A stretch of 64,000 nucleotides of DNA from Hoplostethus atlanticus (GCA_034670405.1 JAXDDX010000012.1:2015501-2079500); one strand, 5' to 3'. Positions 10,161 through 21,701 are shown, numbered from the stretch's first letter. The notes: generated from the sequence alone by a model not told the origin. Numbers and translations are program-made.

Positions 10161-12024
10161 CTGTTTAAATGAGGGGGAGTTATAAATGAAAATGGAAATT
10201 CCAGCAAGTCCGATTTAATTTTCCAATCTACATTCTGTGACATAATGACACCAAGCAACGAGAAAGTCATCTGGGAGGCAGGAAATTAAGGCTCAAGCTT
10301 ATAAGGTCACTGGTCCGATCATACATTCCCTCAATACAAATGTGTTTACTGTTATATCAGTCTATTACACACCAGTGGAAATAGTGTGCTCTTTTTCTGA
10401 TTCACCCAGTGTTCATAGTTGGGTCTGAGAGGATCTCAAACAGGATATGGTATCCAGATATCAGTTCATTCAAACATATGCTACAGTTCCATACACTCAC
10501 AGTCTCACTGATGGATTCACACAAAGGCTTAAATGAATGGGGTGGAAACGGCTGTCGATTTTTTAAGCAAACTTGAGTGATGAGGGCAAAGTCACACGGA
10601 TGGAAATAGCAAGGGGAAGAAAAACAAATAAAGCAATGAGGAGGGAAGGAGGGAAGGAAGGAAGGAGTGAAGGAAGGACTGCAACTCCAGACAGTGCATC
10701 AGCCTAATGCTTTGTTTGATTTAAGAATAATCCCTTTAATCACGTCTAACAGAAGGTGGTCTTTGTGCATCACCTGCTTCAGACTCTTTTAAAGACTATT
10801 ACAAAGTACAGTAGCAGGGAAACAAGCCCGAATTTCAAAGGGAAAAATAACGTAATGAAAGGAAAAGAGGTGTAGAGAAAACTTTTTGGAAAATTAGTCA
10901 GGCGTGTTCCAAGGGTTTCAGACCGTAGCGCCACACACAGCCGCTACTGGCCGCTAGAGGGCGCTGTTGTAATGGTGTTTGCTGTATGGAGGCGAAGCAG
11001 CAAGAGGTTTCACTCGTGCCTCCTTCTGTCTTCTCTTGAAACCCGTTAAAACAAGAAGGTTTTGACTAGACCACTTCTTTTAAGGCTTTCAACTCAACTT
11101 TCAATTACAACTTTCACGTTTCAATGTTTTGTTTACATATATTTGATTCAGCCAAACAGCCTGTAGGTTAGTATGTATTTATGTTTAATTGTTTAATTGT
11201 CATGAAGGCTCTGGTACGCATTAAGCTGCTGTCTGCATTAGCTAGCTTTTCTGCTAGCTGAAGAACAATAATAACTTTAATTTAAGAGCGCCTTTCAGAG
11301 TACCCAAGGCACAACAAGAAGAAAGAAAGAAAATGAATTTGATATTGATTAACACTCTAATTTTAGACGGTTGTAAACTGTTCAGGTCGAGCGGACTAAC
11401 GTTTCCATCAACTGTCATCGTTAACCCTGATAATGACTGAGCAGACTAGACAGTGAGTTTCTCTAAATCACCAACTACTTATCTAGACATCTTTGATGTT
11501 ATTTCAATTTCAATTCAATTATTATATTACAATGATAATAAGTGAATAATAACATTTAATTTTATAAGAATGGATTCATGGCTGCAAGTGTACATCACAT
11601 GTATGCTGAGAAAGACTGAAAGTTACTGAAGCAACCACTAGGTGGCAACAATTACCCATCCTAAATCCTCAGGGTTTCCATTCAGACCCTCTAATAGTTT
11701 CTCAAACACTACAGTGTATTGTTAGGCAAATATTTGCTGTATTAAATATTGACCAGTTTCTTATCACACTGATTCTCTTCTTTGGCAGTGCCTTTTTGTT
11801 CCCACCCTTAAAAGTGGTTGGCAGTGTTATTGTTATGCTACTGTACTTTTTGTACACTGTCCTGCTGAACATGTGCAGAAACAGTATTTGTGTTACGCTG
11901 TCTTATAACACTGTTCATGATGGTTGCATTTTAATGTCAGCCTGTATTGTTTAACAAAGTGTCAGCACTGTACTTGTCACCAGTCTTGCTTATAGGAGTA
12001 TCTATCTTGTTATCCATTTCAGAA
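10161..12024. other. Intergenic; no firm gene
   Basis: Mostly AT-rich with a GGAA/GGAG run near 10643-10676. A locally GC-rich stretch at about 10925-11010 includes an ATG followed by a possible donor (CAAGAG|GTTTCA). This could be a first exon paired with the candidate exon at 12025, but nothing in the encoded seven residues allows a call. Confidence 0.35.
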
Positions 12025-12069
12025 GTCCCAGAGAGTTAGAAAACGAATGCAGGAGACAATAAAGAAGGT
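12025..12069 (+). other. Possible orphan internal exon, unidentified
   Basis: A strong acceptor (TTATCCATTTCAG) and a good donor (AAGAAG|GTAAGA) enclose about 15 codons reading KSQRVRKRMQETIKK, a highly basic stretch open in that frame. I do not recognise the family and found no convincing partner exons. A weak candidate first exon lies near 10990. It may be a chance splice-site pair. Confidence 0.25.
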
Positions 12070-13700
12070 AAGAGATTTTAAGACATTGAAGTTTCAGTGA
12101 AAAAAACCTTCCCATACTTGATAGCGTTGGAGATGTTTTTGTTCAACTATGCCAGGTCAGTACAGATGAAACTGCCTTTTCTGCTCAGCGCTCTTCTATG
12201 ATTCGTATGACGCAGAGTGCATCATTGCCATGGGAATAGCTATAGGAATGCTAGTTACCCCCGAAGAGTGAATTCACATTGTTTCCTCCAACGCAATCCA
12301 TTCTCTCATGTCTGCATAGCTGTCATGCTACCCCTCTTTTTACCATACAGACTGTAAAAAGTCGGCACACACTTTTTAAAAGGGCTTCTGATTGTGAAAT
12401 TCCTGACAACAGTTGTTGGCCGAATTCCTTTTTCCCACTTTCAAAGCACTGATTATTTGCCCTTCACACAAACCACCTTTGACGTTGCAAAATCTACCTA
12501 TGTCCTCTCCAGTTATAGTCACAGTTTGCGTAGTGTGGTTCACATAGACCGATGTTTATTGAGCATTGTTTAATACAGCAAAGTTTCAATCAAAATCATC
12601 AAAACAGAATTAAAATAAACATAACTTAATCATAACTTAAACATGATATTCATCGCTTCATTTTATATTGTTGAGATCTGTGAGGTGACACTGTTAGGTT
12701 AGGATGGTGTACGTGGAGGACATACAGTTACATGTCCTGTTACATTGTACAAAGCGTCAGGTTGCCTTGGTATGTGGAGTTCGGTTACCACGGACGACGG
12801 TGCAGCCAGGTGGTATCCTGGACTGTTTGCGGGGAAGGATCCGGAATCAGGCTGTTTGCTCAGTAAGGCCTGTTGTCTTCCCTGCAAAAACATTCCCGCC
12901 AAGGGGGCAAGCAGAGCACGCTGAGAAGCCAGGAGTTGAACACTAGTGGGACGGATACGTCGCATCCTGCATCCTGGATGCTAGTCGCAGCTAAACCTCA
13001 TCCATGGAGACCCAACATGGGATTAGGGGAGCTATTCTCCCACCCCACACTAGACTTGTTGAGTGTCCCTCTTACCCTTACCCCCACCTGGTCCAGTTAC
13101 ACGTGTGGCCATGACAACACTAAACAATCAGGTTGGATGGATGTTTGCTGTGCTATATATGTGTTATATATATATGTTATAAATGTGTTATATATATATA
13201 TGTATGTATGTATATATGTTGTATCCTGGGCCAGATGAGGCAGAGTTTCCACAAGCGGATGCCACCCTCTCTGAGAGCATTTTGTTTGACAATTTTGATT
13301 CCCAGTAAAAAACAAAAATCAAGTCCATTGAATCCTCTAAGAAGCATCATTACATTTTTTTTTTACATTGTTAAAGGTTCATGTCTCTGCATCTAAAAAC
13401 TCAGGGGAAAACAAACTTACACATCAGAGACCAGTTGAATTCCACTGCCAAATTAGCACTTTTTCCTCAGGCATCTTAACACAATGTGAACACCATGTTC
13501 ACATTCTCTCTCTCTTTTTTTTTTTACAATCGGTACCTTGCGGGACATTTTCACAATGACTAAACAAACTGATTACAGTTACTGGAACTGTGCAATCAAT
13601 GCAAACTAGAGTCTACTAAATGGTTGTTTGGGCCAGTGCAGTACAGATTCAGATCAGGGACGGGTTGTTAGCTCAAATTATTAAGTGCATCCCAATTGGT
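12070..13700. other. Intergenic; no gene recognised
   Basis: The moderately long frames on both strands at 12700-13240 lack splice support and recognisable similarity. A TA-rich, TATG-rich low-complexity stretch lies at about 13155-13220 and a CT/T run near 13507-13527. Confidence 0.5.
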
Positions 13701-13706
13701 GACTGT

Positions 13707-16001
13707 ACACTGTCAGAAAAAAAGGGTTCATTAGGGTTCTATATAAAACATCAAGGTTCTATATAGAACCCTAAGGTTCTATATCCTCTACCAAAGAACC
13801 ATTTGTCTAAAAAGGTTCTATAAAAATTCAGTAAAACAACAAAGAACCTTTTTAAAAAAAAAGCACAAACCACAAACTTGCGGTCTTTTGACTGTGAACG
13901 CGAGCCACTGTCTTCACAGAATGTCCACGAGCGAGGACAGTTCAGTGTCAGCTGTCAAATATCAACTGGAAAACTGACCGCGATAGTTTCCAACGAACTA
14001 AAGGTGGGTACAACGTCTGACAGACTTTTTTAAATGGAAATAATATTTGTTGAGATATGCTATCTGTTTTCATCATGGTGTTTTAACTGGCGGCAAGTGT
14101 CGATAATGTTACATGTAACGTTACCTTGGCTTATTGTAAACTAACGTTACCGTTAGCTGTTAGTTAACCTAGCTAACCTAGTTATCAACGTTGTCAGTTA
14201 ACCTACTGTTAATTCCCAACTAAGTTAGCTAGTTAGCTTGGTGATAGAACGTGTGGTTACAGATATCTCATTTCTCAAACATATAGCATTAAGATATCTA
14301 GTTTTTAGCACTCTATTCAGGGGGTTATGATTTTAATTTCCAATTAATTTGCTTTATATACAACTACACTTGTATTTTACTTATTTATAAGTATACTTTA
14401 TGTTTTTATCACAGTTTACCAAAATGTATTATCATGCTTAGCTTTAGTCTAATTTTGGTTCACTTGAAATAACCTTGGTAACCACAATTTTTTCTTATTG
14501 TTTGTGTTTGTTGCAGATGCATCATGAAATAAGGTTGCGTTTTGGCCAGGACTTGGAGCTAAATCTTCAAGATGCTCTCAATGTGATGACACCCAACATC
14601 ATAAGGGTGGCTCGTAGTGGGAGTGAGAGGGGCCTCCTGTCAAGCCTGCTGGGAACTGAGGCTAACAAAGATGGTATGTTACATCTTATCATACATCATA
14701 CACTTGCACTCTCACACACACACAATTGTATTCATAAAACTACATGGTTTTATGCAGAGATCATTTATTTTTTCTGAAATTTCAGGCCTGCAAAGGAGCG
14801 CAGCAATCCTGATTCTGCCTGCCCTATTCAAGGAGAGCTCCAAGTTCCTTTACTGTTTATGAGGTATATGTTGAATCTTCACATTGTCATTGGCATTTTG
14901 TTGTATTGTCAATTACCTATAGCTTGAATTCTATCAGGAGGTTCCTTAGATATGTTTCTTTTCCATAGGAACCAACAAGCTCATTCCCAACCATCATCTT
15001 CTATGATGCAGGGAATCCCCTCCTTGCTTTGAAAGCATCCATAAAGATGGATGGAGTTGCCATCACAAGTGGAGAAATGGATTTGCCACAGGCTCTGCAG
15101 TGTCTGCTTGAGGTGTATTTCCTGTTTCGTATGGAGTACCCAGATGAAACACATTTATAGAACATTATTTTTTCAAACTAGGAAATGGTAAGAAAAGAGT
15201 GTCTATTCCGGTGCTCAAAATGTACAATCATCTTTCACAGTGAATGATGGAATTGATGTAAATAGTAATTTTCAAGAAAGTGTTTGCCAAGATTAAAAAA
15301 CTTTAGCCTACTGTTCTTTTGTTTTTGCTGGTTGATTTTAATCTGTCACTCTATTCACTAACATTTATTGGTAATTTCAAATGTTGAGGATTGCCCAGTG
15401 ATATTTAAAATCTTAACTGAAATTTAAATTGTATTTTTATTTTATATGTGGTGCTGATATACTGTATTTTAATAACTGTGTGCATGGAATGTTTTGTTCA
15501 CTAATATTTTATATTGTGTAATGTAGCCTACTATTTGTGTATAGTAATGTTTTAGGTGCAACTACTTTTTGATGATCAATACAGTCAATTTGAAACCACC
15601 TCTCTTCTCTTTTTCTTCAATCTACAATAGGTTGGTAGTGGCAAAGGGCTTACTGTATGTTATTGAAGTTTTAAATATTATAGGTTATTGGTTATTGTAT
15701 TTAAATTAGTAGTAGTAGTTAAATTAACTTCATATCAGGTAATTCTGTAGAATTATTAAAAATATGTGGCCAACCAAGGCAATAAGGCAATAAAAGGTTT
15801 GGGATATTGATTGAACCATAGACATATGAACCTTTAAAAGGTTCTATATAGAACCATTTTGTTTAGCATCAAAGAACCCCAAGGGTTCTTTTAAATGAAC
15901 CCTCTGAAATGGTTCTATATAGAACCTTTTGAGGGTGCCAAATATGTACCAAGCTATAGAACCCTTAAAGGTTCTATATAGAACCACTTATTCTTTATAG
16001 T
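13707..16001. mobile_element. Putative DNA element bounded by GGTTCTATATAGAACC palindrome arrays
   Basis: The 16-bp perfect palindrome GGTTCTATATAGAACC occurs four times: once at the left (13755-13770) and three times at the right (15840-15855, 15911-15926, 15970-15985). Extra half-copies (AAGGTTCTATAT, AAAGAACC) fill both flanks. The outermost sequences, ACTGTCAGAAAAAAAGGGTTC on the left and the reverse complement of the segment ending near 16001 on the right, match at about 14 of 21 positions. That looks like degraded terminal inverted repeats. No clear target-site duplication was found. A decayed gene lies between the arrays. No transposase was recognised, so a non-autonomous or cargo-bearing element is inferred. 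Confidence 0.55.
14517..15160 (+). pseudogene. Decayed multi-exon gene fragment inside the palindrome-bounded element
   Basis: Three exon-like blocks are seen. Block 1 (14517-14673) begins MHHEIRLRFGQDLELN after TTGCAG and ends at a GTATGT donor. Block 2 (about 14786-14863) reads PAKERSNPDSACPIQGELQ then VPLLFMR. Block 3 (14968-15160) reads FPTIIFYDAGNPLLALKAS and ends LEVYFLFRMEYPDETHL with a stop. The style of the last block (an FPT-FYD phrase, then YFLF-x-EYP near the end) recalls the C-terminal region of abundant uncharacterised fish proteins, some annotated as SAM-domain-3-like. The family assignment is from memory and uncertain. Joining the blocks at the visible splice sites puts them out of phase, so the copy is probably broken. 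A possible 5' non-coding exon ends at about 14002. Confidence 0.45.
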
Positions 16002-16354
16002 TTATGGGAGGAAAACAACAAACGAAACAACAGTTTTCTTGCCTACTTGTTAAATGGTCCAGGAGGGATTGGAGGGATTTTCTTTAAAATTAAAATATTG
16101 AAAAACTTTGGCATGAGAATGTTGCCAAAGTACTACTGAGAATAAATTGTTGGCCATTGGTACTGTGAGTGATTTGGCATTGTTTTTTCTATTATGAATT
16201 CATAGAATATAAAATAAACTGATCCCAGCCATGGCAGAAAACATGACTAAGATCCTCATTGTGCCGTTTTCTTAAAACGGAGCAAAGATTACAATTGTGC
16301 TAAAATGTTTTTGGGAAGCCCAGCTCAGATCAGCACTCCTACATAAAAACACCT

Positions 16355-16624
16355 CTAGACTCCTACATAAGTGCCATTGAAGGAGAAGGGTTTGTCTGTC
16401 ACACAGTGACCTATGACCTCAGGTGTCCATCTCTGAACCTTGAGCTTGCCATCTTTGCCTGGCCGGACAATGATGGTGCTTTTGGATGCCACTGAAGGGT
16501 CCTCGTCAAAGAAGTTGAAGGGTCGAAGGAAGAAGCCCACTGAGTTGCCGGGTGTTGCAGTGTTTGGGATGTCTTCTGAGTGAGGCACATGCAGGAAGCC
16601 TACTGTCACCCAGGCAACCAGGTC
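16355..16624 (-). CDS. aoc1: aoc1 coding exon 4 with stop codon
   Basis: 270 nt including the stop; acceptor CTGTGTAG. It encodes [20 protein letters not shown], then [19 protein letters not shown] and ends SFNGTYVGV. The HVPHSED motif supplies the third copper ligand. The C-terminal FSFNGTY ending corresponds to FSYNGTY of mammalian AOC1, which favours AOC1 over AOC2/AOC3. Confidence 0.95.
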   Translation of the reverse strand, partial: DLVAWVTVGFLHVPHSEDIPNTATPGNSVGFFLRPFNFFDEDPSVASKSTIIVRPGKDGKLKVQRWTPEVIGHCVTDKPFSFNGTYVGV

Positions 16625-19600
16625 CTACACAGAGGAAAGCAAACATTACATTAGCGTTTTTATGTTTAGGCACTTAGCAGGTGGTTTTATCTACTCATTA
16701 TAAGTGCAAATAGTAGAAAAAAGTCAACATTCATGAGTTACCATGATTGTGATTGTTACTTTGTATCAGCCAGGCAACCAGAATAAGGCCGTGGTTACAC
16801 CTGTCGTTTCATGCGATCTCGGTAATCGGAATCTGCTAATCGGAACACACAAGTGGTGCGTCTACACTTGACAGTTAAATGCGAGCTCTTTGGCCAGATA
16901 TGTGTTCGGATTTCCGGTTCCCACGCAGTATTTAAATAACCATAACAACAATCCCTGAAAATGGTGCTGGATGTGCGGGAGATTATGCTCCTTTACTTTA
17001 TGTTAAGAATTGTGTGTAGTCGCGGTAGGGCCGTACAAGGCGTTTGCTATTGAGGAGACAACAGCAGCGGCGCACAATGTGCTCATTCATTGTGGTTCTT
17101 GGTGCAACGACATCTGTGGAGAGAAGCATGTGGGTCCGAGAACGCAGCCAGCACTGGTGGGAAAACATCGTCCTTCAAACATTTACTGATACAGACTGGT
17201 TGCTGAACTTTCGTATGCGAAAGCATACGTTTGATCACATCTGCGAACAGCTACAGCCCCGTCTGTGTCGCCAGCACACTCACCTCCGCGCCCCTGTGTC
17301 TGTCTGCTATCGTTCTCGTCATCCATGGCTTTTCCTCCCGGTAAATAACAAAATTTGCGGCAGAACTGGAGGGAAATGGGAATGATTTGATGACGTGTCC
17401 CCGCTGTATGCGTTTTGAGGTGCCTGATTGCGTCTAGACTATTCAGAGTTCAGAACACAAAGCGAGCTCGTCCACCTCGCGAGGTGGCCTGGCTGATCCG
17501 AACACAATGCGAGCACAAAGCGACCTCTGTGCGTCTACACCTGTCACTTCATGCAGCCTGGCGTGATCGGATGACCAAGATCGCATTGAAAAGACAGGTG
17601 TAACCACGGCCCAAGAAAAGAGGGATGCATTCGTTTGGGAGGTGCCCACGTAACTCCAATGACATAACCCCTATTAACCTGATGTGAGCCAGGTTTCTAG
17701 AAATTTATCTTAAATACTACAAGTGACAGTTACATCAGATGCTGTCTGTCTCAGTAAATGTTTTGGTTGTAGATTTTCATGCACTTTTTCAATTTATCTA
17801 TGTGCTGAACTCAAGGTGTTATTCATAGCCTTCATAGTTTCAATTCATAGTTTTGAAGTTTCAACCTTGTCCAGCACGAGTGAAGGAGGTGGTTGTGCGT
17901 ATCACTTTGAGTTACTGTTCAATTACTATTTACCAGTATTACTCATTATTCTTCGTCTTCCATTTTATCACCACAAGACTATCTTGCAAGGCAAAAACCA
18001 TGTGGTTGTGATCAAAGAACTGGTGCCCGCTGACTTTGTTTAGAGCATACAATACCAATAACAGTGGACGGATATTAAAGGGATAGCTGAGGTTTTAAGG
18101 AGTCTGATTCATCATGGACTTTTCATTCCAGCAAATTAAGCACTTCCCTCAGTGTTTTTTGTTATCGCCATATTGGAAGCAGGAGTTGTTGGTATTTGTT
18201 AGCAATACTAATAGAGGTCAGTGGAGCTAAAAAACAATTCTGTCTCTATTATCTTAATAACTAAACTAAGTGTTTTGGTTTGGACTGAAGGGATTTACAT
18301 TTCATGATGAAAACATAGACTATACTACTAGATTATTAAACATAGACAAACTGTGTACCTGGTTGACTATATCTTCATTGTTGCGGATGTAATCCTCAAA
18401 GGACACCACGGGATCCCAGGGATCATTCTGGGTGTAAATGCTACTGCTAGAGGCCTCACTGTCCTTATGGCGAGTCACAGCCAGAGGGTACCTGCAGAGA
18501 GACAATCAATCATTCAGTGAATCAGTCAGTCAAATCTCATGATAACAGGTGACACTACATTAATCATTCTGTTATTCAGTGACTTATGATAGGCTCGCTG
18601 CCAGAGAGTACACAATAATGGGTCATTTAAAATTGCTAAGTCTCTATGATAGTGGAACTTTGTTAGTTTTGCTTGTTTGCCCAAAGGCTCACAGAGTCTT
18701 CTTATTTTGGACTTTATTTCATTCTATGTCAGGCTAGAGTAACTTCATAGATTTATGCTATATAGTGTATTCTATATTATATAGAATATATTGTATATCA
18801 TATATGTTTTCTAGTCCAATTTGAGGGGAAAAGATTTGTATTACCTGGACCAACTGATGCCATTTTCCTCCCTCCAACCTCTTGGCAACACACTATTGGC
18901 GTGAGAGTTGAATTGGATGCGATAACCCTTATCATGCCCCCACTTATTTTTCTCATTGGGATTGTAAAAGTGCACATAGCGGGGGAACTTTTTGCCAAAG
19001 CGGAAAGCAGCAGAACGCTCTGTCTTGTGCTGTGTCTTGTGAAGTTTGGATTGGACAATATTATTCTTTGGGCTCCAGGGATTGGTGAAGTTGACAAATT
19101 TCAGATCCATCGACTCAAAGCTGTTCTCCCGACCTGAGACACAATAAAGGCAAAGAGAATTCAGAAAAGTTGGATGTTACGTTCTAAGCAGTTTGTTCAG
19201 ATAAAGAGATGCTGTACATTTACTTTCCAATACAGTTGGGGTCAGTACACTTTCAGTTCAATCAAGTAAGTGGATTTTCTTCAGGATTCAAAATCTGGAA
19301 GTGTTTTGCCATAAAAAAGGGGTCTTATAACCAGTCCGTGAAGAAATTGTTGAGAATAATTATTGTGTGAACATTTTTGAGTTAACTGAAAGTAAATTGA
19401 CCCTAAGCATGTTCTCCAATCCCCCTAATGTTACCTCTTATATCAAGGTTAGGATTATTGCTCAGACATGACAGACAAGTTTTACAAGACTGAGATAAAT
19501 CATTGACTTTCTCGGGTATGATGGGCCAAAGTACAGAAAGCCATCTTATCTACATGGTCATTGAATGTGACCATGTAGATACAGTAAAAACTTACTTACT

Positions 19601-21404
19601 TGTCCTTATCTTTACCCTAACACTCAAAATAACAACAAAAAACACACAATATATTACAGGATTGGAGTTTAAGAGTCGTATTGCCACCTCCCTTTAAAGA
19701 CCCCAATGGAAATATGCATTAGCCATATTGTCTTATCCTTGCTAGTTTTTGAAGAATAATATGTGTGATATGGTTTCTGGTAATGTGATAATTGAATAGT
19801 TACTGTATTAGAACAGTATTAGAATAGACCTAACTATGCAGCCTGAGGGTTGTACACTACTACTCACCACCAATATCCAGGTCCACTTTGTAATGGATGA
19901 GGTGTGTGTGCAGGTTGCCGAGCACATAGTTATACACCTTGGTGCCATAGTTTAGTCCATTAGGTGTAAAGAAAGTGGCATGGATGTATCCGGTGGCGCT
20001 GACCTTTGACTCCATCACCCCATTCTGATAGAAGTGGAAGTCCCAGATGTAATCGTAGTTGTAAACTGTCGAGGTCGTTCGTATCACCAGCACAGTATTC
20101 TCCAACCCACCGTAGAAGTTGTATCCCCCCTTGAAGTTTGAATTGAAATGCCTTCTGAGAGGCGTCGCTGTGGTCATCTCAAAAATACACAGTGCATTTT
20201 TGTAGCGCACAGGTTTGTCTGTGTCGTAGTAGTGGTACAGGTCTACAAAGGTGGCGATTTCCGGGCAGTCGATACCAGGCGCTAGCTCGAAGGATGAGGT
20301 GCCCATAGCCCAGCCAGCATCAATGTACTTGGTTTGCATGGCAGCAGGTGTATCACCAGAGTAGAAGGCGATAGCTTCTTGGAGGCTGATCTCATAGGCG
20401 ATCCTTTCCCCATTAAAACGAAGGTCAAAGATTTGAAGCCCAGCAGATGAACGTACGCGGTAGGCAAAAGACCATCCAGCATATTCAACAAAGTTTTGGT
20501 CAATGTGATAGCGATGTCCCTGAGGCTCCACAAGCTTTGGCCCATGGATGTTTGAGGGAGTGTTGCTCTGACCACGGGGAATGTAGGTGGAGTAGAGGTC
20601 ATTATCGTCGTGGTCAGGTAGCTTGGCTTTCTCCACGTCTCCTGCCTCATATTTTTCCACCAGTTCCTCCACGCTGTCAAAGTACTGGCTGTTGTACCAC
20701 ACCTTCTCAACAGTCCACGTTTCTGGATCCAGGGCTTGGTGGTTGACAAGTACCTCAAATCCCACTGGGTGGATGAAATAGCCCTCTACAAACTTCTGTA
20801 GCATTATCCAGGTTCTCCTCTCACCCGGACCCAGCCCACGGGGTGCTATGTCTGAGAATGTCAGGCAGCGGTTAGTGCAATTTTTGAACGAAAACCCCCC
20901 TGTTGTCTCCAACAGGAGCTTGTGAGCCTTGGTTGTGATCTTCTCAAGGATTGTGGTAACGTGCTCATACTCTGCAGCACTAATAGGCCGCGACTCAAAC
21001 CGGATGGGCCTATCCCCCTTGAAGGTCTTGACTTTGTGGGACTTGGGGGATGGCAGAGGACCAACAATGTACTCAGTGATGTTGGGCTTGGTCTGGTTCC
21101 CGAACTGGACCACCACGCGGGCCTCGCGTGGGGGTTTGGCCTGTCCGCGGTCCAGGGCCCTCAGGGCTTCGTGCTTTCTCGGCAGGTTGAGTTCCATCAG
21201 TAGGATGCTATTCTTCTTCAGGGTCGTGCTACGAGCATCGGTCAGTACCAGCTCTGGAAGGCCATGGAGGTAGGCCCGGACAGCTTTCATCTCACGAACT
21301 GTGAGGTCAGCAAACATGGGGGCACCATGATGAGCCCAGTCTCGTCTTCTTGAGGTGCCACAAGCAGCCAAGGAGACCAGTAGCAGAAGATAAAGAAGCC
21401 TCAT
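16355..21404 (-). CDS. aoc1: Copper amine oxidase, AOC1 (diamine oxidase) type; four coding exons, 742 residues
   Basis: Diamine oxidase is a secreted, topaquinone- and copper-dependent enzyme that deaminates histamine and putrescine to aldehyde, ammonia and hydrogen peroxide. Coding exons on the minus strand are 21404-19868, 19133-18845, 18491-18359 and 16624-16355. The phases agree and give 742 residues plus a stop; human AOC1 is about 750. Residues 1-16 are a signal peptide ([16 protein letters not shown]). The cofactor site NYDY gives Tyr450 as the topaquinone precursor. Asp362 (YIDAGW) is the likely catalytic base. Copper ligands are His499 and His501 (LHTH), with the third in HVPHSED (His665 or His668). 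The C-terminal half matches AOC1 closely, for example [20 protein letters not shown]. One very large first coding exon followed by three small ones is the vertebrate AOC layout. No transmembrane anchor is seen beyond the signal peptide. It lies head-to-head with sspo. No damage is seen. Confidence 0.95.
16787..17611 (+). mobile_element. Non-autonomous PIF/Harbinger element, 825 bp, in the last aoc1 intron
   Basis: The ends are perfect 19-bp inverted repeats GGCCGTGGTTACACCTGTC (16787-16805, and its complement at 17593-17611). The match continues with mismatches for about 25 bp more (CATGCGATCT against AATGCGATCT). A GTGCGTCTACAC motif recurs in subterminal positions at both ends. Inside, the plus frame 17044-17385 carries [19 protein letters not shown] and [20 protein letters not shown]. 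That is the N-terminal part of HARBI1-like Harbinger nucleases, without the DDE catalytic region. The flanking trinucleotides are TAA and CAA, one change from a TAA duplication. The element lies opposite to the aoc1 reading direction. Confidence 0.85.
17044..17385 (+). pseudogene. Truncated Harbinger (HARBI1-like) transposase fragment
   Basis: A 113-codon open frame whose central 60 residues resemble the amino-terminal part of Harbinger transposases ([41 protein letters not shown]). After LRAPVSV the similarity ends and the frame stops, so the DDE catalytic domain is missing. It cannot encode an active transposase. Confidence 0.75.
17612..18358. other. Remainder of aoc1 intron 3; nothing recognised
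   Basis: AT-rich intronic sequence with no supportable exon or element. Confidence 0.6.
18359..18491 (-). CDS. aoc1: aoc1 coding exon 3
   Basis: 133 nt, acceptor CTCTGCAG and donor AACCAG|GTACAC. It reads [13 protein letters not shown], then [13 protein letters not shown], then NNEDIVNQ, matching the AOC1 order RYPLAVT, SSSIY-QNDPW, NNE-I. Confidence 0.95.
18845..19133 (-). CDS. aoc1: aoc1 coding exon 2
   Basis: 289 nt, acceptor GTGTCTCAG and donor TCCAG|GTAATA. It reads [20 protein letters not shown] and onward to a NGISWSR end, corresponding to the AOC1 segment between the HTH motif and the C-terminal lobe. It keeps [16 protein letters not shown] and VLPRGW, which are typical of the family. 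Confidence 0.95.
19548..19580. repeat. Short perfect inverted repeat in aoc1 intron 1
   Basis: The arms are ATCTACATGGTCA and TGACCATGTAGAT, a perfect 13-bp stem around the 7-nt loop TTGAATG. Small hairpins of this size arise by chance or from palindromic mini-elements. It is reported because the stem is perfect. Confidence 0.8.
19868..21404 (-). CDS. aoc1: aoc1 coding exon 1 (signal peptide through HTH copper ligands)
   Basis: This exon is 1537 nt and encodes residues 1-512 plus one base. It carries the signal peptide, the N2/N3-type domains and most of the catalytic domain: [20 protein letters not shown] near residues 375-393, NYDY at 449-452 and HTH at 499-501. The splice acceptor (TATTTTAG) lies 11 nt before the ATG, at 21416/21415, so a non-coding exon precedes it. 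The donor is GGTG|GTGAGT with the exon ending at 19868. Confidence 0.95.
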
Positions 21405-21701
21405 GGCTGAATTTGCTAAAATACAAATGAGAAAAAATATTCAGCATGACAGTAGTGTTGTGCATAGGAGAAAAATCCCAGAGCACAGGCCACACTTTTT
21501 CATTAAGGACAAGACACAGCATTCTCTGTTCAGCACCCACAGAATGTACAAATTGTGCACACTCCTAAGTAGAAAGAGTAGAAAGTAGAGCTCTTCCACT
21601 TCTGCACTACATCTGCAAAAGTATAGTCCATACTTGATTATGAAGGCATACAAACAAAAATATAACATGCTTTTGAAGCCTGTTCCTCAGATTCACCTAC
21701 C

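Noticed and set aside
12699-13315. Overlapping frames on both strands of up to 121 residues
   Set aside because: Low-complexity TATG-derived tails, no homology and no splice context.
14786-14862. Reading the second block of the 14.5-kb gene in frame with the first
   Set aside because: The in-phase join gives an early stop (YCL then stop), whereas the protein-like reading is in another frame; it was therefore called decayed rather than forced into a model.
20282-21273. Several 60-158-residue frames on both strands inside aoc1 exon 1
   Set aside because: They are shadows of the 514-codon aoc1 frame, which carries all the active-site motifs.
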